Below, one piece after another: positions 1 through 9,499 of a stretch of 64,000 nt of DNA (its first letter is position 1; the number at the start of each line of letters is the position of its first letter). Both the position numbers and the translations under genes were made by a program. The stretch comes from Nansenia antarctica (taxonomy: Eukaryota; Chordata; Actinopteri; Argentiniformes; Microstomatidae), in contig OZ022351.1 in NCBI GenBank assembly GCA_963989245.1, positions 13,146,843 through 13,210,842 of the forward strand. Reading direction: 5' to 3'. The notes beneath the pieces were generated by a model. The model ran no database searches. It worked only from the letters and a program-made list of their open reading frames with translations, and was not told the origin of the DNA.

Positions 1-12
1 CACGCAGAGAAG

Positions 13-2997
13 ATGGAGGAAATGATGCAGACCATGCGCGACGTGTGCATCAGCAGAACTCCGTCGGCCCGTAGCTCCAGAGCATCATCCGCACGGCCCT
101 CTCGAGTGCCATCTCCTGAACCCCCCGCCGATGGCTCCATGACCCCCGCCATGACTGTCCAACTACAGGCCCAGCTGACCACCTGGAAGGAAGAGGACCA
201 GGGACCCGACCGCTACGCGGCCCAGAGGGAGCCAGCGTCGCTGCCCGGGAGGGGGGCCATCCCCCAAGAGCGTAGCACACCCCTAGGTCCTCCAGTGCAC
301 CAAAATGCATGCAGGCCGGACACCCAGACCGTCACTCCAGCACCGATGATCCACTACAGGATGTTCCCCCAGGTGGAGGGACCCAAGTTCCCCTTCTTCA
401 AGGACGAGGACAGGAGCCAGTATGTGGAGCTACGCATCTGCCTAGACACGCTCTTGGACAACTCCTGCTCAGAGTCCTACAAATATGCGATTCTCCTTCA
501 GCATGTGAGGAACCCCAGAGCCCACAACATGGTACTGGCCCATGCCTCCGCACCGACACCTTACACCAGAGCGCTCGCTGACTTGGATGCCCGCTACGGT
601 CGTCCCTGGAACCACGCCCTTGCTGAACTGCAAGCCCTCGAACAGCAGGCCCCCATCAAGGATGACCGGGCGCTGGACGACTTCGCGCTCCGCGTGCACA
701 CCTTGGTTGGGATGCTGAAGACGCAGGGCCCAGCTGGCGCCAGCGAGATCAACAGCACCTCCAACGTAGAGCGGCTGCTCCGCAAGATCCCACGCTTCCG
801 GCAGGAGAGGTTCCGGCGACAGCAGCGCGTTCGTAACCCCGGGAAGTTGGGTCTGAGCATGGCTGCCTTCGCGGAGTTCCTACTGGAGGAAGTGCATGAC
901 ACCAACGTAGACGCCATGGGTTACGCTGAGCCGAAGAAGGAGAGGGAGAAGGGAGACCGCTGGGACCGGCCGAGCTCGAACAGAGGACGCCCAGTAGGAG
1001 TGCTGCACACGGAGGAGGAGCCTCGGAGAGAGAGGACCACCCGACCTGAGGGAAAGGATTCCTCTCAACCCCCTCAAAAGGGACGGAGAGGTCCACCGCC
1101 ATGTCCGTACTGCCCCAGCGAGCACTGGTTCAATGAGTGCAGTGACTTCAACAACCTGAGTACCGAGGCCAAGCAGAGGTGGCTCGAGGAGCACAAGAGG
1201 TGCTGGAACTGTGGGCGCGACCATCTGGCGAAGAACTGCACCTTGAGGAGGAAGTGCAACCGCTGTGAGGAGGTCCACCTCCACATCCTACACGAGGTCT
1301 CCCTCGCCAGGTCCACGGAGGGCAACAGAAGCCCTAGGTCCGGTCGCGCACCGGAAGAGGAAACCCCTGTCTACTACCTAGACTCGCCACAGAGCAGCGG
1401 CTCCAAGGTTCTACTGAAGGTGGTGAAGGTCCGACTTCACCACAACAACGCTGTGTACGACACGTACGCCGTTCTAGACGACGGGTCGGAACGGACCATC
1501 CTTCTCCAGGGGGCAGTGCGCCAGTTGGGGCTCCAAGGGACTGCGGAGAAGCTGACTCTGCGCACGATACGTCGCGACCTTAAAGAGGTCACCGGGGCGA
1601 GAATCAACTTCTCTATCTCCCCGGCGGGGCGGCCGTCGGATAGACATCGGCTTCAGAATGTCTTCACCGCCGACCAGCTAGCGCTCTCCCGCTACGACTA
1701 CCCCCTGGAGAGGTTACGCGCAAGATATCCCCACCTACGGAGAGTAGACCTACACCCGATAGAAGGAGCGGAGCCAACCCTTCTCATCGGCTCGGACAAC
1801 GCTGACCTGATCGTGTCGCTCCGTCCTCCGCTGAGAGGACCACGAGGCTGCCCGATGGCTGTTAAGACTGCGCTTGGGTGGGCCCTCCAAGGCGCTACCG
1901 AGGGGAGAGATAGAGACGGGAGAGCTACGTCATCCCTCCATGTCCGAACCGAAGAAGCAAACCAACCAACCGGACCGCCTGGAGTGGAATCTATTGCTGC
2001 CAGTGCACCTGGAACAGTTAGTACCACAAATGGTTCACCACAGGATGACCAACCAAAGAAGAAGCCTCTGTGGACAGAGCATAAGTCTCTGGATGGGAAG
2101 ACCTACTTCTACAACACAGAGACTAAACAGTCCTCAGGGGAGAAACCAGACGACCTGAAATCTCCTGCTGAGCAAATGTTGTCTAAGTGCCCGTGGAAGG
2201 AGTACAAGTCTGACACGGGAAAGCCTTACTACTACAACTCCCAGACTAAGGAGTCCCGGTGGTGGCGCTACCGTGCCATGGCGGCAACAGCTGTTGCCGA
2301 GGAACACCTGCAGGTGGCCATGCACCCTCACGTGGCCGAGGTCAGCATTGACGCACCCGTCAACTCCGTCGAGTACACGTCAGCCATGGAAGTCTCAGCC
2401 AGTATTGTAGACTCCTCCAAGGAGGAAAGGCCGGAGTTGGCGAAGAAAACGTACAAGTGGAACCCAAAAGAGGAGGCCAAGCAGGCCTTCAAAGAGCTTC
2501 TGGAGGAGAATGGTGGTTCATCCAACGCGTCATGGGAGCAAACCATGAGAATGATCATCAACGACCCACGCTACAGCGCCCTGCCCAAGCTGAGTGAGAA
2601 GAAGCAAGCGTTTAAGGCCTACAAGGCTAAGAAGGAGAAGGAACAAGCCAAGCAGCTCAGGAAGAGGAACTGGGAGGCGCTGAAGAGCATTCTGGACAAC
2701 ATGGCCAACGTCACCTACCGCACCACCTGGTCCGAGGCCCAGCAGTACCTGCTGGACGACCCCACCTTCGATGAGTACGAGGAGCTGCAGAACATGGACC
2801 AGGAAGACGCTCTGATCTGCTTCGAGGAGCACATCCGCGCCCTGGAGAAGGAGGAGAAGCAGAAGACTCTGCTGAGGGAGAGAGACCACTTGTCCGAAGG
2901 TGCCGTGGTACTGGTGATCGACCAGTCCCTTCCACGCGCCGCCTGGCAGACAGGCAGAGTGACCAAGGTCCTATCACCTCATACCTCACGCTGCTAG
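13..2997 (+). CDS. Chimeric BEL/Pao Gag-protease::PRPF40A::integrase C-terminus fusion protein
   Basis: One uninterrupted 994-codon frame. Residues about 1-345 are Gag-like (a DUF1759-type region around residues 115-300, rich in charged helices). Zinc knuckles follow: C364-P-Y-C-x3-H-x4-C and C397-W-N-C-x3-H-x4-C, then a third Cys/His cluster near 418-430. The retropepsin-like DUF1758 protease has its active-site motif VLDDGSE at 487-493 and ends near residue 635 (motifs LLIGSDN and LGWALQG). From about residue 652 to 957 the protein is PRPF40A: WW1 (W687), WW2 (W728/W750), FF1 (about 820-872), FF3 (about 886-949). Residues 958-994 match the BEL integrase C-terminal segment (VVLVIDQSLPR, GRVTKV) and run out of frame before a TAG stop. 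The four codons upstream of the ATG at 13 are open, so the true start may be further left. Family functions would be particle assembly, proteolysis and spliceosomal scaffolding; what the fusion does is unknown. Confidence 0.85.
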   Translation: MEEMMQTMRDVCISRTPSARSSRASSARPSRVPSPEPPADGSMTPAMTVQLQAQLTTWKEEDQGPDRYAAQREPASLPGRGAIPQERSTPLGPPVHQNACRPDTQTVTPAPMIHYRMFPQVEGPKFPFFKDEDRSQYVELRICLDTLLDNSCSESYKYAILLQHVRNPRAHNMVLAHASAPTPYTRALADLDARYGRPWNHALAELQALEQQAPIKDDRALDDFALRVHTLVGMLKTQGPAGASEINSTSNVERLLRKIPRFRQERFRRQQRVRNPGKLGLSMAAFAEFLLEEVHDTNVDAMGYAEPKKEREKGDRWDRPSSNRGRPVGVLHTEEEPRRERTTRPEGKDSSQPPQKGRRGPPPCPYCPSEHWFNECSDFNNLSTEAKQRWLEEHKRCWNCGRDHLAKNCTLRRKCNRCEEVHLHILHEVSLARSTEGNRSPRSGRAPEEETPVYYLDSPQSSGSKVLLKVVKVRLHHNNAVYDTYAVLDDGSERTILLQGAVRQLGLQGTAEKLTLRTIRRDLKEVTGARINFSISPAGRPSDRHRLQNVFTADQLALSRYDYPLERLRARYPHLRRVDLHPIEGAEPTLLIGSDNADLIVSLRPPLRGPRGCPMAVKTALGWALQGATEGRDRDGRATSSLHVRTEEANQPTGPPGVESIAASAPGTVSTTNGSPQDDQPKKKPLWTEHKSLDGKTYFYNTETKQSSGEKPDDLKSPAEQMLSKCPWKEYKSDTGKPYYYNSQTKESRWWRYRAMAATAVAEEHLQVAMHPHVAEVSIDAPVNSVEYTSAMEVSASIVDSSKEERPELAKKTYKWNPKEEAKQAFKELLEENGGSSNASWEQTMRMIINDPRYSALPKLSEKKQAFKAYKAKKEKEQAKQLRKRNWEALKSILDNMANVTYRTTWSEAQQYLLDDPTFDEYEELQNMDQEDALICFEEHIRALEKEEKQKTLLRERDHLSEGAVVLVIDQSLPRAAWQTGRVTKVLSPHTSRC
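1965..2883 (+). other. prpf40a: PRPF40A-derived segment captured as cDNA inside the retroelement
   Basis: PRPF40A (pre-mRNA processing factor 40 A) bridges U1 snRNP and the branch-site complex through WW and FF domains. The stretch carries its signature WTEHKS, YNTETKQS, CPWKEYKSD, SNASWEQ, NDPRYSAL, KQLRKRNWEALK and EDALICFEEHIRALE motifs with no introns. FF3 reads DNMANVTY, which fits the A paralogue rather than PRPF40B. Lesions: the second Trp of WW1 is Gly709 (the family has Trp), and WW2 keeps W750 but loses the following conserved Pro as the sequence switches to WRYRAM. The Ala-rich linker is shortened, and FF2 is missing, with FF1 joined directly to KKEKEQAKQ near residue 873. The frame is kept at every junction. 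The left breakpoint is somewhere in 1940-1990; the right one is sharp, after LLRER at 2883. Confidence 0.85.
2884..2997 (+). other. Remnant of BEL integrase C-terminal domain (DUF5641-like)
   Basis: Residues 958-994 contain VVLVIDQSLPRAAW followed by GRVTKV, the conserved core of the integrase C-terminal domain of BEL/Pao elements. The usual continuation (a P-G-x-D-G-x-R stretch) is lost and a TAG stop follows 9 residues later. Its position directly 5' of the polypurine tract shows that the PRPF40A piece sits inside the element and not beside it. Confidence 0.75.
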
Positions 2998-3258
2998 AGC
3001 AGCCTAGCCAGTGTGCCTTCTTTAGTTAACTGAAACCGAGGGTTTCATGGGGCGGCTGTTGTGAAGGCCCACAGTTTAGTGCCAGTTTAGTTTCCCCAAA
3101 CCAGCCCTATTTTGCCCCAGTTATTTCTTTGTTATTTTCTATACTATTTCTGTACGTTTTATGAAGTGTATGTATTATTCTTGTAATGTTTATGCATATG
3201 TTTGATGACGTAGTATATCCGGGGTGTGTCCGTGACCCGGATGCTACGTTCGGTGGTG

Positions 3259-3267
3259 TATATATAA
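3259..3267 (+). promoter_or_regulatory. LTR TATA box
   Basis: TATATATAA lies about 200 bases inside the LTR and 570 bases upstream of the polyadenylation signal, as expected for the U3 promoter of an LTR element. Confidence 0.5.
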
Positions 3268-3833
3268 GAAACGGAAGTAGTCCGCGAGTCAGTGTGTAAT
3301 GAGCATCAGAACGAGAGAGACCAAATGAGAGAGAGAGTAACGCGAAGTCAATGTAAGATGGCGGATTCAGTACGACGCACACCGTGCAGAAGCTGAGGAC
3401 GCCAGGAAAGCGATTATTGAGTGTACCACTGTAGCCCGTTTAGTTGTGTTCCCGTTGGACCGCCTTGCCAGCAGCCGGCTGTTCAACGTTGGACCAAGCG
3501 AGACGCCAGCTGGACATAATCGTCGCCTCCACGAGCGGACTGCGACCGAACACTGACTCCAGCGGAGCTTCGACGCGGACCACCGGACTTGGGCCCTTCA
3601 CCTCGTGGTGGACCACGAAGACGGCCCTTTCCCTCCGCGTTGCTACGTCACCCCCCCCTTTCGTCGGCTAACTTCATCGACGCACATGCCATCCAACCAG
3701 GCCTCAACGCGCACCACAGCCCTGGACTATAAGCCTGTTCAGGCCCGAGACTGTCAGTGAGTGATTGAGTGCGTGTGTGGCCGGCTGGGAGGGAGTGTAT
3801 ATTTTGGGAGATATAGACATATACCATTTGTGT

Positions 3834-3839
3834 AATAAA
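3834..3839 (+). terminator. LTR polyadenylation signal AATAAA
   Basis: AATAAA is followed within 30 bases by GT/T-rich sequence (TGTGTTGTTC, TGTGTTAGTTG), the arrangement of a working cleavage and polyadenylation site. It would end transcripts of the chimeric frame. Confidence 0.5.
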
Positions 3840-3884
3840 TGTGTTGTTCATATGTAATACCGTGTGTTAGTTGTTTGTAGTTCC

Positions 3885-4015
3885 AATGCTAATGATAATT
3901 GTATGCTAATGCTAAGTACAAGGCTAATGCTAATGCTAGTTGTTTGAATGCTAACGGCTAATGCTAATGCTAGTTCCCATGCTAATGCTAACGATATTAA
4001 CTGCTAGTCTAACGG
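3885..4015 (+). repeat. Degenerate (TAATGC)n-type tandem repeat
   Basis: GCTAATGCTAATGCTAG-like units recur many times with small interruptions, probably within the U5 part of the LTR. Confidence 0.7.
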
Positions 4016-4127
4016 TTTGCTGGCGCCCCCTGCCTGTATCCTCCTATACTGCCTATTTAGCTCCATTAGTTAGATAACCAGCCCCTTCCTAAATTATACA
4101 GTCCTTTTCAGCTACTCCCTGGTTACA

Positions 4128-5782
4128 GTCCCAATGGTCCAAAAGTCAAGTGCTTACTTAGTAACACAGACGGGGTGAATTTTATGAATGAAAGGGTGAA
4201 AGTTCTGTCATAAAACGCTGTTACGTATCCTCACACATTTTTAAGTGGGTATACGGAAATCCTTTCCTAGTGGGTATACGGCGTAGTCCTGCGTATCACG
4301 TAGACTACACCACTGTATGTGACTCAAGTTAACAATTCCTAAAACTAGAAGTTGTTGCATTCCTTAATTTTCTTACACAGGTCTACTCAGCTGGCAGAGA
4401 CAAGACTGCTGACTATGAAGTCGTGGTATTGTACATCCCCATCCTTACTCGTCCACTAAGAATGTTAGGGACAGAATATAGTGTCAGCATGCACCAAATC
4501 TCTTTGGTGCCTTTTAGCCTCTTCTAGAATGCTTACACAGGGAAATCGGTTGACTGGCTTCCATGCCACCTTGAAATATTTTGCGTTAAAGAAATATAAT
4601 TTTCATAAAGTATTAAAACGACAGTGACCCTTCAATGTTTTTTTTCCAACAGGGGTTGGGAATAGTTTTTATTTATTTATTTTTTTACTGTAGGCCTAAG
4701 TCACTTTTTTGTCAGTGACATCAATCCTTTCCTGTGTCTTTGAGGCAGTGGTAATGGAAAATGTTACCCAGTGTTATCTACTCTCCTCAGTTTAAACAAA
4801 GGCTGACAGGTCGAACTCCAAGGCGAGCATCCATCTTGTGTCCTCCAAATGTTTTATATCAGTTAACCCTTGGTCCTTGTAATTTCTGCTGACCATAAAG
4901 GGGAGAGGAGGGTTGACGTACGGCAGCAGGAAAACCATAACGACTTGAGAGCTGCTATTTTGGGTCCTCTTTATATATTTTTTGACTGTTAACTGTACAC
5001 TGTTAATAACACAGATGTTGGGCAACATGTTGAAAATCCTCTGGTTTTCAAGGGGAAATAACTATATCATGTTCCCTAAATGTACACCTGTTATTCCTGT
5101 GTGCTTCAGCTGATGGATACGCAAGCTGTTTATTTCACTAATTGTATTACCTCAGAAATGACTCAGGGAATTTTACTGTAAGTTTAATTAGGATGCAGAG
5201 GAAAATACTTATTCTTTTGGGATGAACACTATTTATTTCTAACATTATCACCTGTAAGAGGTGAGGGAGAGGAAAAGAGCAACGACGCAAAGAAAAAATC
5301 CACGTTGCAAACAACCCATCACATTCAAATGGAGTTCTCCTTTATATGTTTGTGGATTTCAGGTTATTGCTTTAGCATGAAAGTCTGGGGATATTTTCGT
5401 ATATTCTGGTATCTGTTGCTGCTAAAAAATTAGGAAGAGTTCTTGAGCAGATTTAAGACTATTTATTCAAAAAAGCAGTTTACACAGCATGGTCTTCTCT
5501 GGTCTGCAGCAGGTCATCTGGGTGGTCGCAGGAAGTAAAAAAGAGACAGAGAGTGGTTTTCCAAAGGATTTTATCCCTTGTGTTATGCAAATCCCTTCAT
5601 CCCTGAGCCAACCAAACCAGAGATATGGTCTCTAGCCAATGATGGCCCCTTCAATGTGTCTGTGTCTCCAATCTCCCCCAAGGAACCTCGCGGACCTTTC
5701 TGTGTAGTGGTCTGTGTGTGTGTGTCTCCAGGCTATCCCAAGGACCCTTTTGGTTCCTTCTGTGTTAACATCTGTTAATGAT

Positions 5783-5784
<2 letters not shown>
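4128..5784. other. Non-coding tract, nothing recognised
   Basis: AT-rich intergenic sequence without a plausible open frame. A short direct repeat AGTGGGTATACGG occurs at about 4243 and 4270. I see no RNA gene or element boundary. Confidence 0.5.

Positions 5785-5823
<39 letters not shown>
5785..5823. repeat. (GT)n microsatellite
   Basis: About 19 uninterrupted GT units. Confidence 0.95.
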
Positions 5824-5824
<1 letters not shown>

Positions 5825-5957
5825 CTGCCCACAATGGTCCCAACCCCCATGGGCCCTAATGCAATTCATGGTAAAATACACCACAATATCCTTTGCAGAA
5901 GTAGCTACGGTAGAATGACAGTTTAATCGTTTTTTAGACTCGGATCTATTCATTCAA

Positions 5958-6095
5958 CAAGGATTGATTGATTGAAAACTTTATTAGAATGTTTGCAGAA
6001 GTAGGTACATGAAAGTACATATTACATACAAGGTCAAACTAAAAGGATAAAAACCCAAGAAAGCCACTGGCTTATTTCAATTGGGGTCCTTGAAG
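5958..6095. repeat. Probable dispersed fish repeat fragment (TTGATTGATTG... end)
   Basis: The sequence opens with a short ATTG tandem followed by AAAACTTTATTAG and resembles the ends of abundant teleost retroelement tails. No second copy lies in this window, so the call rests on memory only. Confidence 0.3.
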
Positions 6096-6124
6096 GGACA
6101 CAGCACTTTCCCGTTTTCTCCATA

Positions 6125-6186
6125 TTGTCAGGGTATTTGAGCCTCGGAAAAGCGCTATATAAATATAATTAATTATTATTATTATT
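6125..6186 (-). repeat. Dispersed repeat tail, AGCGCTTTTCCGAGGCTCAA family
   Basis: The reverse complement matches the motif seen at 8243, 10043, 18000 and 39265: AT-rich, then ATATAGCGCTTTTC, then a CTCAA-containing end. The run of ATT units marks its tail. It is probably the 3' end of a retroposon widespread in fish. Confidence 0.6.
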
Positions 6187-6746
6187 TCTCCATTTCGAAG
6201 ACAGCGCCTCAGCCAACGTTGGGACCCGGAAATACGTCACGACTTAACAAGCGGCATGTGGAGGGAGGGTTCAAGGAATGCAACATCCAATGAAATTGTG
6301 AGCATGTTCTCCCATTGCTCCGTCCATTTAAATCCAAGCCAGAATGGTTAATCGAACATTCTTGAAACCTTCAGACTCCAAAAGCGGTGTGTGACTAACT
6401 CGATTTAGAGTTATGCAAGACTATCCATGGGTAAGTTTTAAGTTTTTCTTATTTTTCTAATATAATTTATATTTTTGGTGGGATATGCTATGGGACTTTT
6501 TAACGAGCTGTGAGGGACTACAAAAACAGAGCTTTATGATCCACATAATATCATTATTGTCATGTTTATGGCTCAGGGGGGTCCATCTGACCCTTGTTTC
6601 ATGTTGGCTGGTACCAAACAATTTTCCACCACACTCATCTCTCTTTCTCTTTAATAACAGCGGTGTTTGATGCACTGTCAAATGTCTTTGTCTTTAAAGA
6701 TGCTGAGGAAATGGGTTGAGAGCCAAATTGGTTTGTCCATATACTG

Positions 6747-6771
6747 TGTCTGTCTGTCTGTCTGTCTGTGT
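6747..6771. repeat. (TGTC)n microsatellite
   Basis: Five to six CTGT units in a row. Confidence 0.85.
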
Positions 6772-6857
6772 GCTTTCTCCACTAGGGGACTTGCAAAAAG
6801 AGAGGTAAGTGTACATCAGTGTGTGCCGTGAATGTAAAAATAAATATAATGGAATCC

Positions 6858-6859
<2 letters not shown>

Positions 6860-6919
<60 letters not shown>
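6860..6919. repeat. (CA)n microsatellite
   Basis: Near-perfect CA array broken once by a CATA. Confidence 0.95.
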
Positions 6920-6922
<3 letters not shown>

Positions 6923-7431
6923 TGTATTTGGATCCCTGCTACTGTTGCCTCCCACTGCTCCTGTCTATCATGAGCTGTAGATGGGATCTGGAGTGTAATC
7001 AGCTGCATTATCAGTATGCCCTTCACTACGACTCTAATCACGCTCAGACGGAGGCACCCTGCAGTTCTCCTTCATCTGCCACTCTGGAAGAGAACTTCCT
7101 CCTGTCAATAAAAACAACGCTAAAAGATGACATGTCTACCATGATCCATAAACAAAAAACAAAGCACCAATATCATTTAGTATCCACACCCACCAACACC
7201 CTTTGATTTGTATTTGTAAACTATTCTTATTTTCATAAATGCAAAATGATTTGTAAATATGGTTATTTCCAAAGAACTTTTACAGACCATGGTACACATT
7301 GGTGAGTTAGATGAGAGGATGGACAATCGGATTATTTTAAGTGTATTGTTCAGGGGTCCTCTAAACCTTCTTAGTACTGTAGGCACTTGCATAGGAACAA
7401 ACTAGTGTTAAATTTAGGTTAATTTTTTAAA

Positions 7432-7633
7432 TTTTAATTTAGCCATTTAGCAGACGCTTTTATCCAAAGCAACTTACAATTACGAATTACAGGGACATTC
7501 CCCCTGGAGTAACTGAGGGCTAAGTGCCTTACCCAAGGGCACACTAGTAGTGGTGTGGCTTCAGGCGGGATTTGAACTCACAACCTTCCGATCACAAGTC
7601 CAACTCACTATCCACTAAACCACCACTACCCCA
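7432..7633 (-). mobile_element. tRNA-derived SINE, minus strand
   Basis: Read on the minus strand it starts GGGGTAGTGGTGGTTTAGTGG (A-box-like), has a B box GAGTTCAAATCC about 50 bases on, and ends in the conserved fish tail AGTTGCTTTGGATAAAAGCG followed by TCTGCTAAAT. This is the layout of a tRNA-head SINE with an L2-like 3' tail. An AT-rich stretch follows the tail at 7400-7440. No clear target duplication was found. Confidence 0.75.
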
Positions 7634-8027
7634 CCAGTGGGGTGGGTGGGTAACGATAGAAAGGATATGGGAATTAGATTTATAGATATATTAAATTCTA
7701 CCACAAACAGAGTAACATGTATACATTTGGGTCGATGTCGTAATCAAATTACAAACTTTAAATGACAAATGACAAAAGTATAAACACAGAACAACAGCTA
7801 TGCAACAGGTTGATGCCAAGTGGGATCCATAGGATGAACCTAAAAGCCTAACACAATGTGTTGCACTTAGGGATGGGAATCGAGAGTCGGTTCAACTTCA
7901 GAACCGGTAACACATTTTTTGATGCATCAGAATCACATGCCTCCGCATGTTTTGCGCATGCGCTGACAATTGTCCTAGCGTCTGAACACTCCAATCTAAA
8001 ACTGTTGGAGCAAGTCATTGTAAAATG

Positions 8028-8062
8028 TTATGGTTGCTATGGTTGCTATGGTTGCTATTGTT
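8028..8062. repeat. 10-bp tandem repeat (ATGGTTGCT-A) x3.5
   Basis: TATGGTTGCT repeats three times and continues with a variant unit. Confidence 0.85.
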
Positions 8063-8242
8063 GCGGCTTGATTGGTATTGGAGTATTATTCAATGACTAG
8101 CATCTACGTCTAACAAAACAGTTAATAATCATGTTTATACATGGGATGAATTAACATTCATTTGAATGAATTTTAAAAGATAGCTAGCTAACGTTAATGT
8201 TAACACCGTAACGTACAATTGTTGGCCCCCAGCGAAATAATG

Positions 8243-8330
8243 TTAATGTTAATAATAATAATAATAATACATTAGACGCTTTTATATAACGCTTTTCTAG
8301 ACACTCAAAGACGCTTTACAAACTGAAAAG
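8243..8330 (+). repeat. Dispersed repeat tail, GCGCTTTTC / CTCAAAGACGC family
   Basis: An AAT run is followed by ACATTAGACGCTTTTATATA, then CTAGACACTCAAAGACGC. The same core recurs at four other places in the window. Confidence 0.65.
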
Positions 8331-8862
8331 ATCGAGTAGTAATAATAAAAAGAAAATAAATAAAAGAAAGTATAGGGGTCTAATTAATTTTTAGATAACT
8401 AAATCTAAATCTAAGTGTCTTTGTAGGACAATCTACTCTGTATACTGCAATTTAAAAAAGGGTTAATGTTGGTGTCCACCATGTTTACAGTTAGTTTGTA
8501 AAGACTTTTAACTGACCATTCAAAAATGAACTGATTTCAGAACACTCTATGACGTCCAGAGCATATTTACGTTTATGTTGCGGTCAGAGTCGCCATTTCC
8601 TTGGTGCCACCCTCTGGGACATTATTACACCCTCTGTTCCTGTCCTCATTATGGACCTGATGCGTGTCACCTGTGTGTGTTTGGTACCAGTCCTGTCTAT
8701 TTATGTCTTCAATTCCCAGCACTCCCTGCTGGGTGATCTCTTTGGCTGTGTTCGAAACTGCATACTAGTGTACTATTCATCCTATGTATGACGTAGATTT
8801 GTGTATACATGTAGTGCGTTCCCACTGCATAGTATGTGAAATTTGAAAAGTGAAAAGACTGC

Positions 8863-8998
8863 AAGCTTGCAATAAACAATGTTTTTTGCACAGATTTGAG
8901 TGTGCGGATGCTGCTTTTCTGCACTCTATTTGATACTCAGCTCCAGCACCTCAGCTGATATGAGTCTGATCAGGGATGAGCGGTGGTATTTTCACTAT
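8863..8998 (+). repeat. Dispersed repeat 'family A', copy 1
   Basis: Shares a ~135 bp block with 17830-17985 and with the reverse complement of 28857-29005: GCAATAAAC, TTTTTTGCACAG, TTGAGTGTG, TGCACTCTAT, CCAGCACCTCAGC and GATGAGCGGTGGTATT-like motifs in the same order. It is probably the end of an unidentified retroelement; the element type is not determined. Confidence 0.65.
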
Positions 8999-9361
8999 TT
9001 TCGGAATCTACATGGTGAAATGCATTCTTAGACATCTACGTCGTCATGATTACAAAGATGCCACTTGAAATCCATGAAATCCAAAATTGTTACATGTACC
9101 AGATTGCAGTGTGCGAATTAAATCACGGTGTGCGGGGGAGCCCAAGGATTAAAGCAACAACAACAAAAATCTCCTGACGGAAAAAAAAAATTCGGGCCAA
9201 ATCGGGGGGTGGCTTTCCGTGCGCAAAGCGCGCGTGCGATTTTCCGTTCTACGTTCTAATGCTTTGACTTTTCTTTCGAAAAATGTGAATACATTTCCGC
9301 GTTGTTGAAAATCAATGACAAATCGCTAGTCAACTAACACGGCTTGTTTTGTGAGCCTGCT

Positions 9362-9493
9362 AACAATGTAAAGTAGTGTTCTAGTTAACTAGGTAACAAT
9401 GTAAAGTAGTGTTCTAGTTAACTAGGTAACAATGTAAAGTAGTGTTCTAGTTAACTAGGTAACAATGTAAAGTAGTGTTCTAGTTAACTAGGT
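9362..9493. repeat. 33-bp tandem repeat, four identical copies
   Basis: The unit begins AACAATGTAAAGTAGTG and ends TAGTTAACTAGGT. Starts are at 9362, 9395, 9428 and 9461, with no visible differences among copies. Confidence 0.95.
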
Positions 9494-9499
9494 AGCAGT

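Larger units (their letters stand above)
1..4127 (+). mobile_element. BEL/Pao LTR retrotransposon, 3' part, with host PRPF40A insert
   Basis: The left end of the element (5' LTR, primer binding site, possibly the first Gag codons) lies outside the window. Seen in order: Gag with Cys/His knuckles, aspartic protease, a PRPF40A-derived stretch, a short integrase C-terminal stretch, a purine-rich tract (GGGGCGG just before 3057) and an LTR opening with TGTTGTGAAGG. The order Gag-protease and the DUF5641-like end are those of BEL/Pao. Reverse transcriptase, RNase H and the integrase catalytic core, normally about 1,000 residues between protease and DUF5641, are absent, so the element is non-autonomous. 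The right boundary at 4127 (ending GGTTACA) is a guess based on a TG...CA rule, because the matching 5' LTR and target duplication cannot be seen. Confidence 0.8.
3057..4127 (+). repeat. Probable 3' LTR of the BEL/Pao element
   Basis: The left end TGTTGTGAAGG follows a purine-rich GGGGCGGC stretch. A TATA box near 3259 and an AATAAA at 3834 are spaced as U3 and R would be. The stretch from about 3885 to 4015 is a degenerate TAATGC-rich array. The end at 4127 is inferred only from the dinucleotide CA; the LTR could end earlier, shortly after the polyadenylation signal. Confidence 0.55.

Noticed and set aside
1965..2883. Independent processed pseudogene of PRPF40A inserted into a BEL element
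   Set aside because: No poly-A tract or target duplication flanks the piece, the frame joins on both sides, and integrase C-terminal sequence resumes directly after it. Recombination within the retroelement transcript explains the layout better.
7432..7633. tRNA gene on the minus strand
   Set aside because: A- and B-box-like motifs are present, but the acceptor stem does not pair and a SINE tail follows; it is a tRNA-derived SINE. The same holds for 26583-26888 and 51569-51800.
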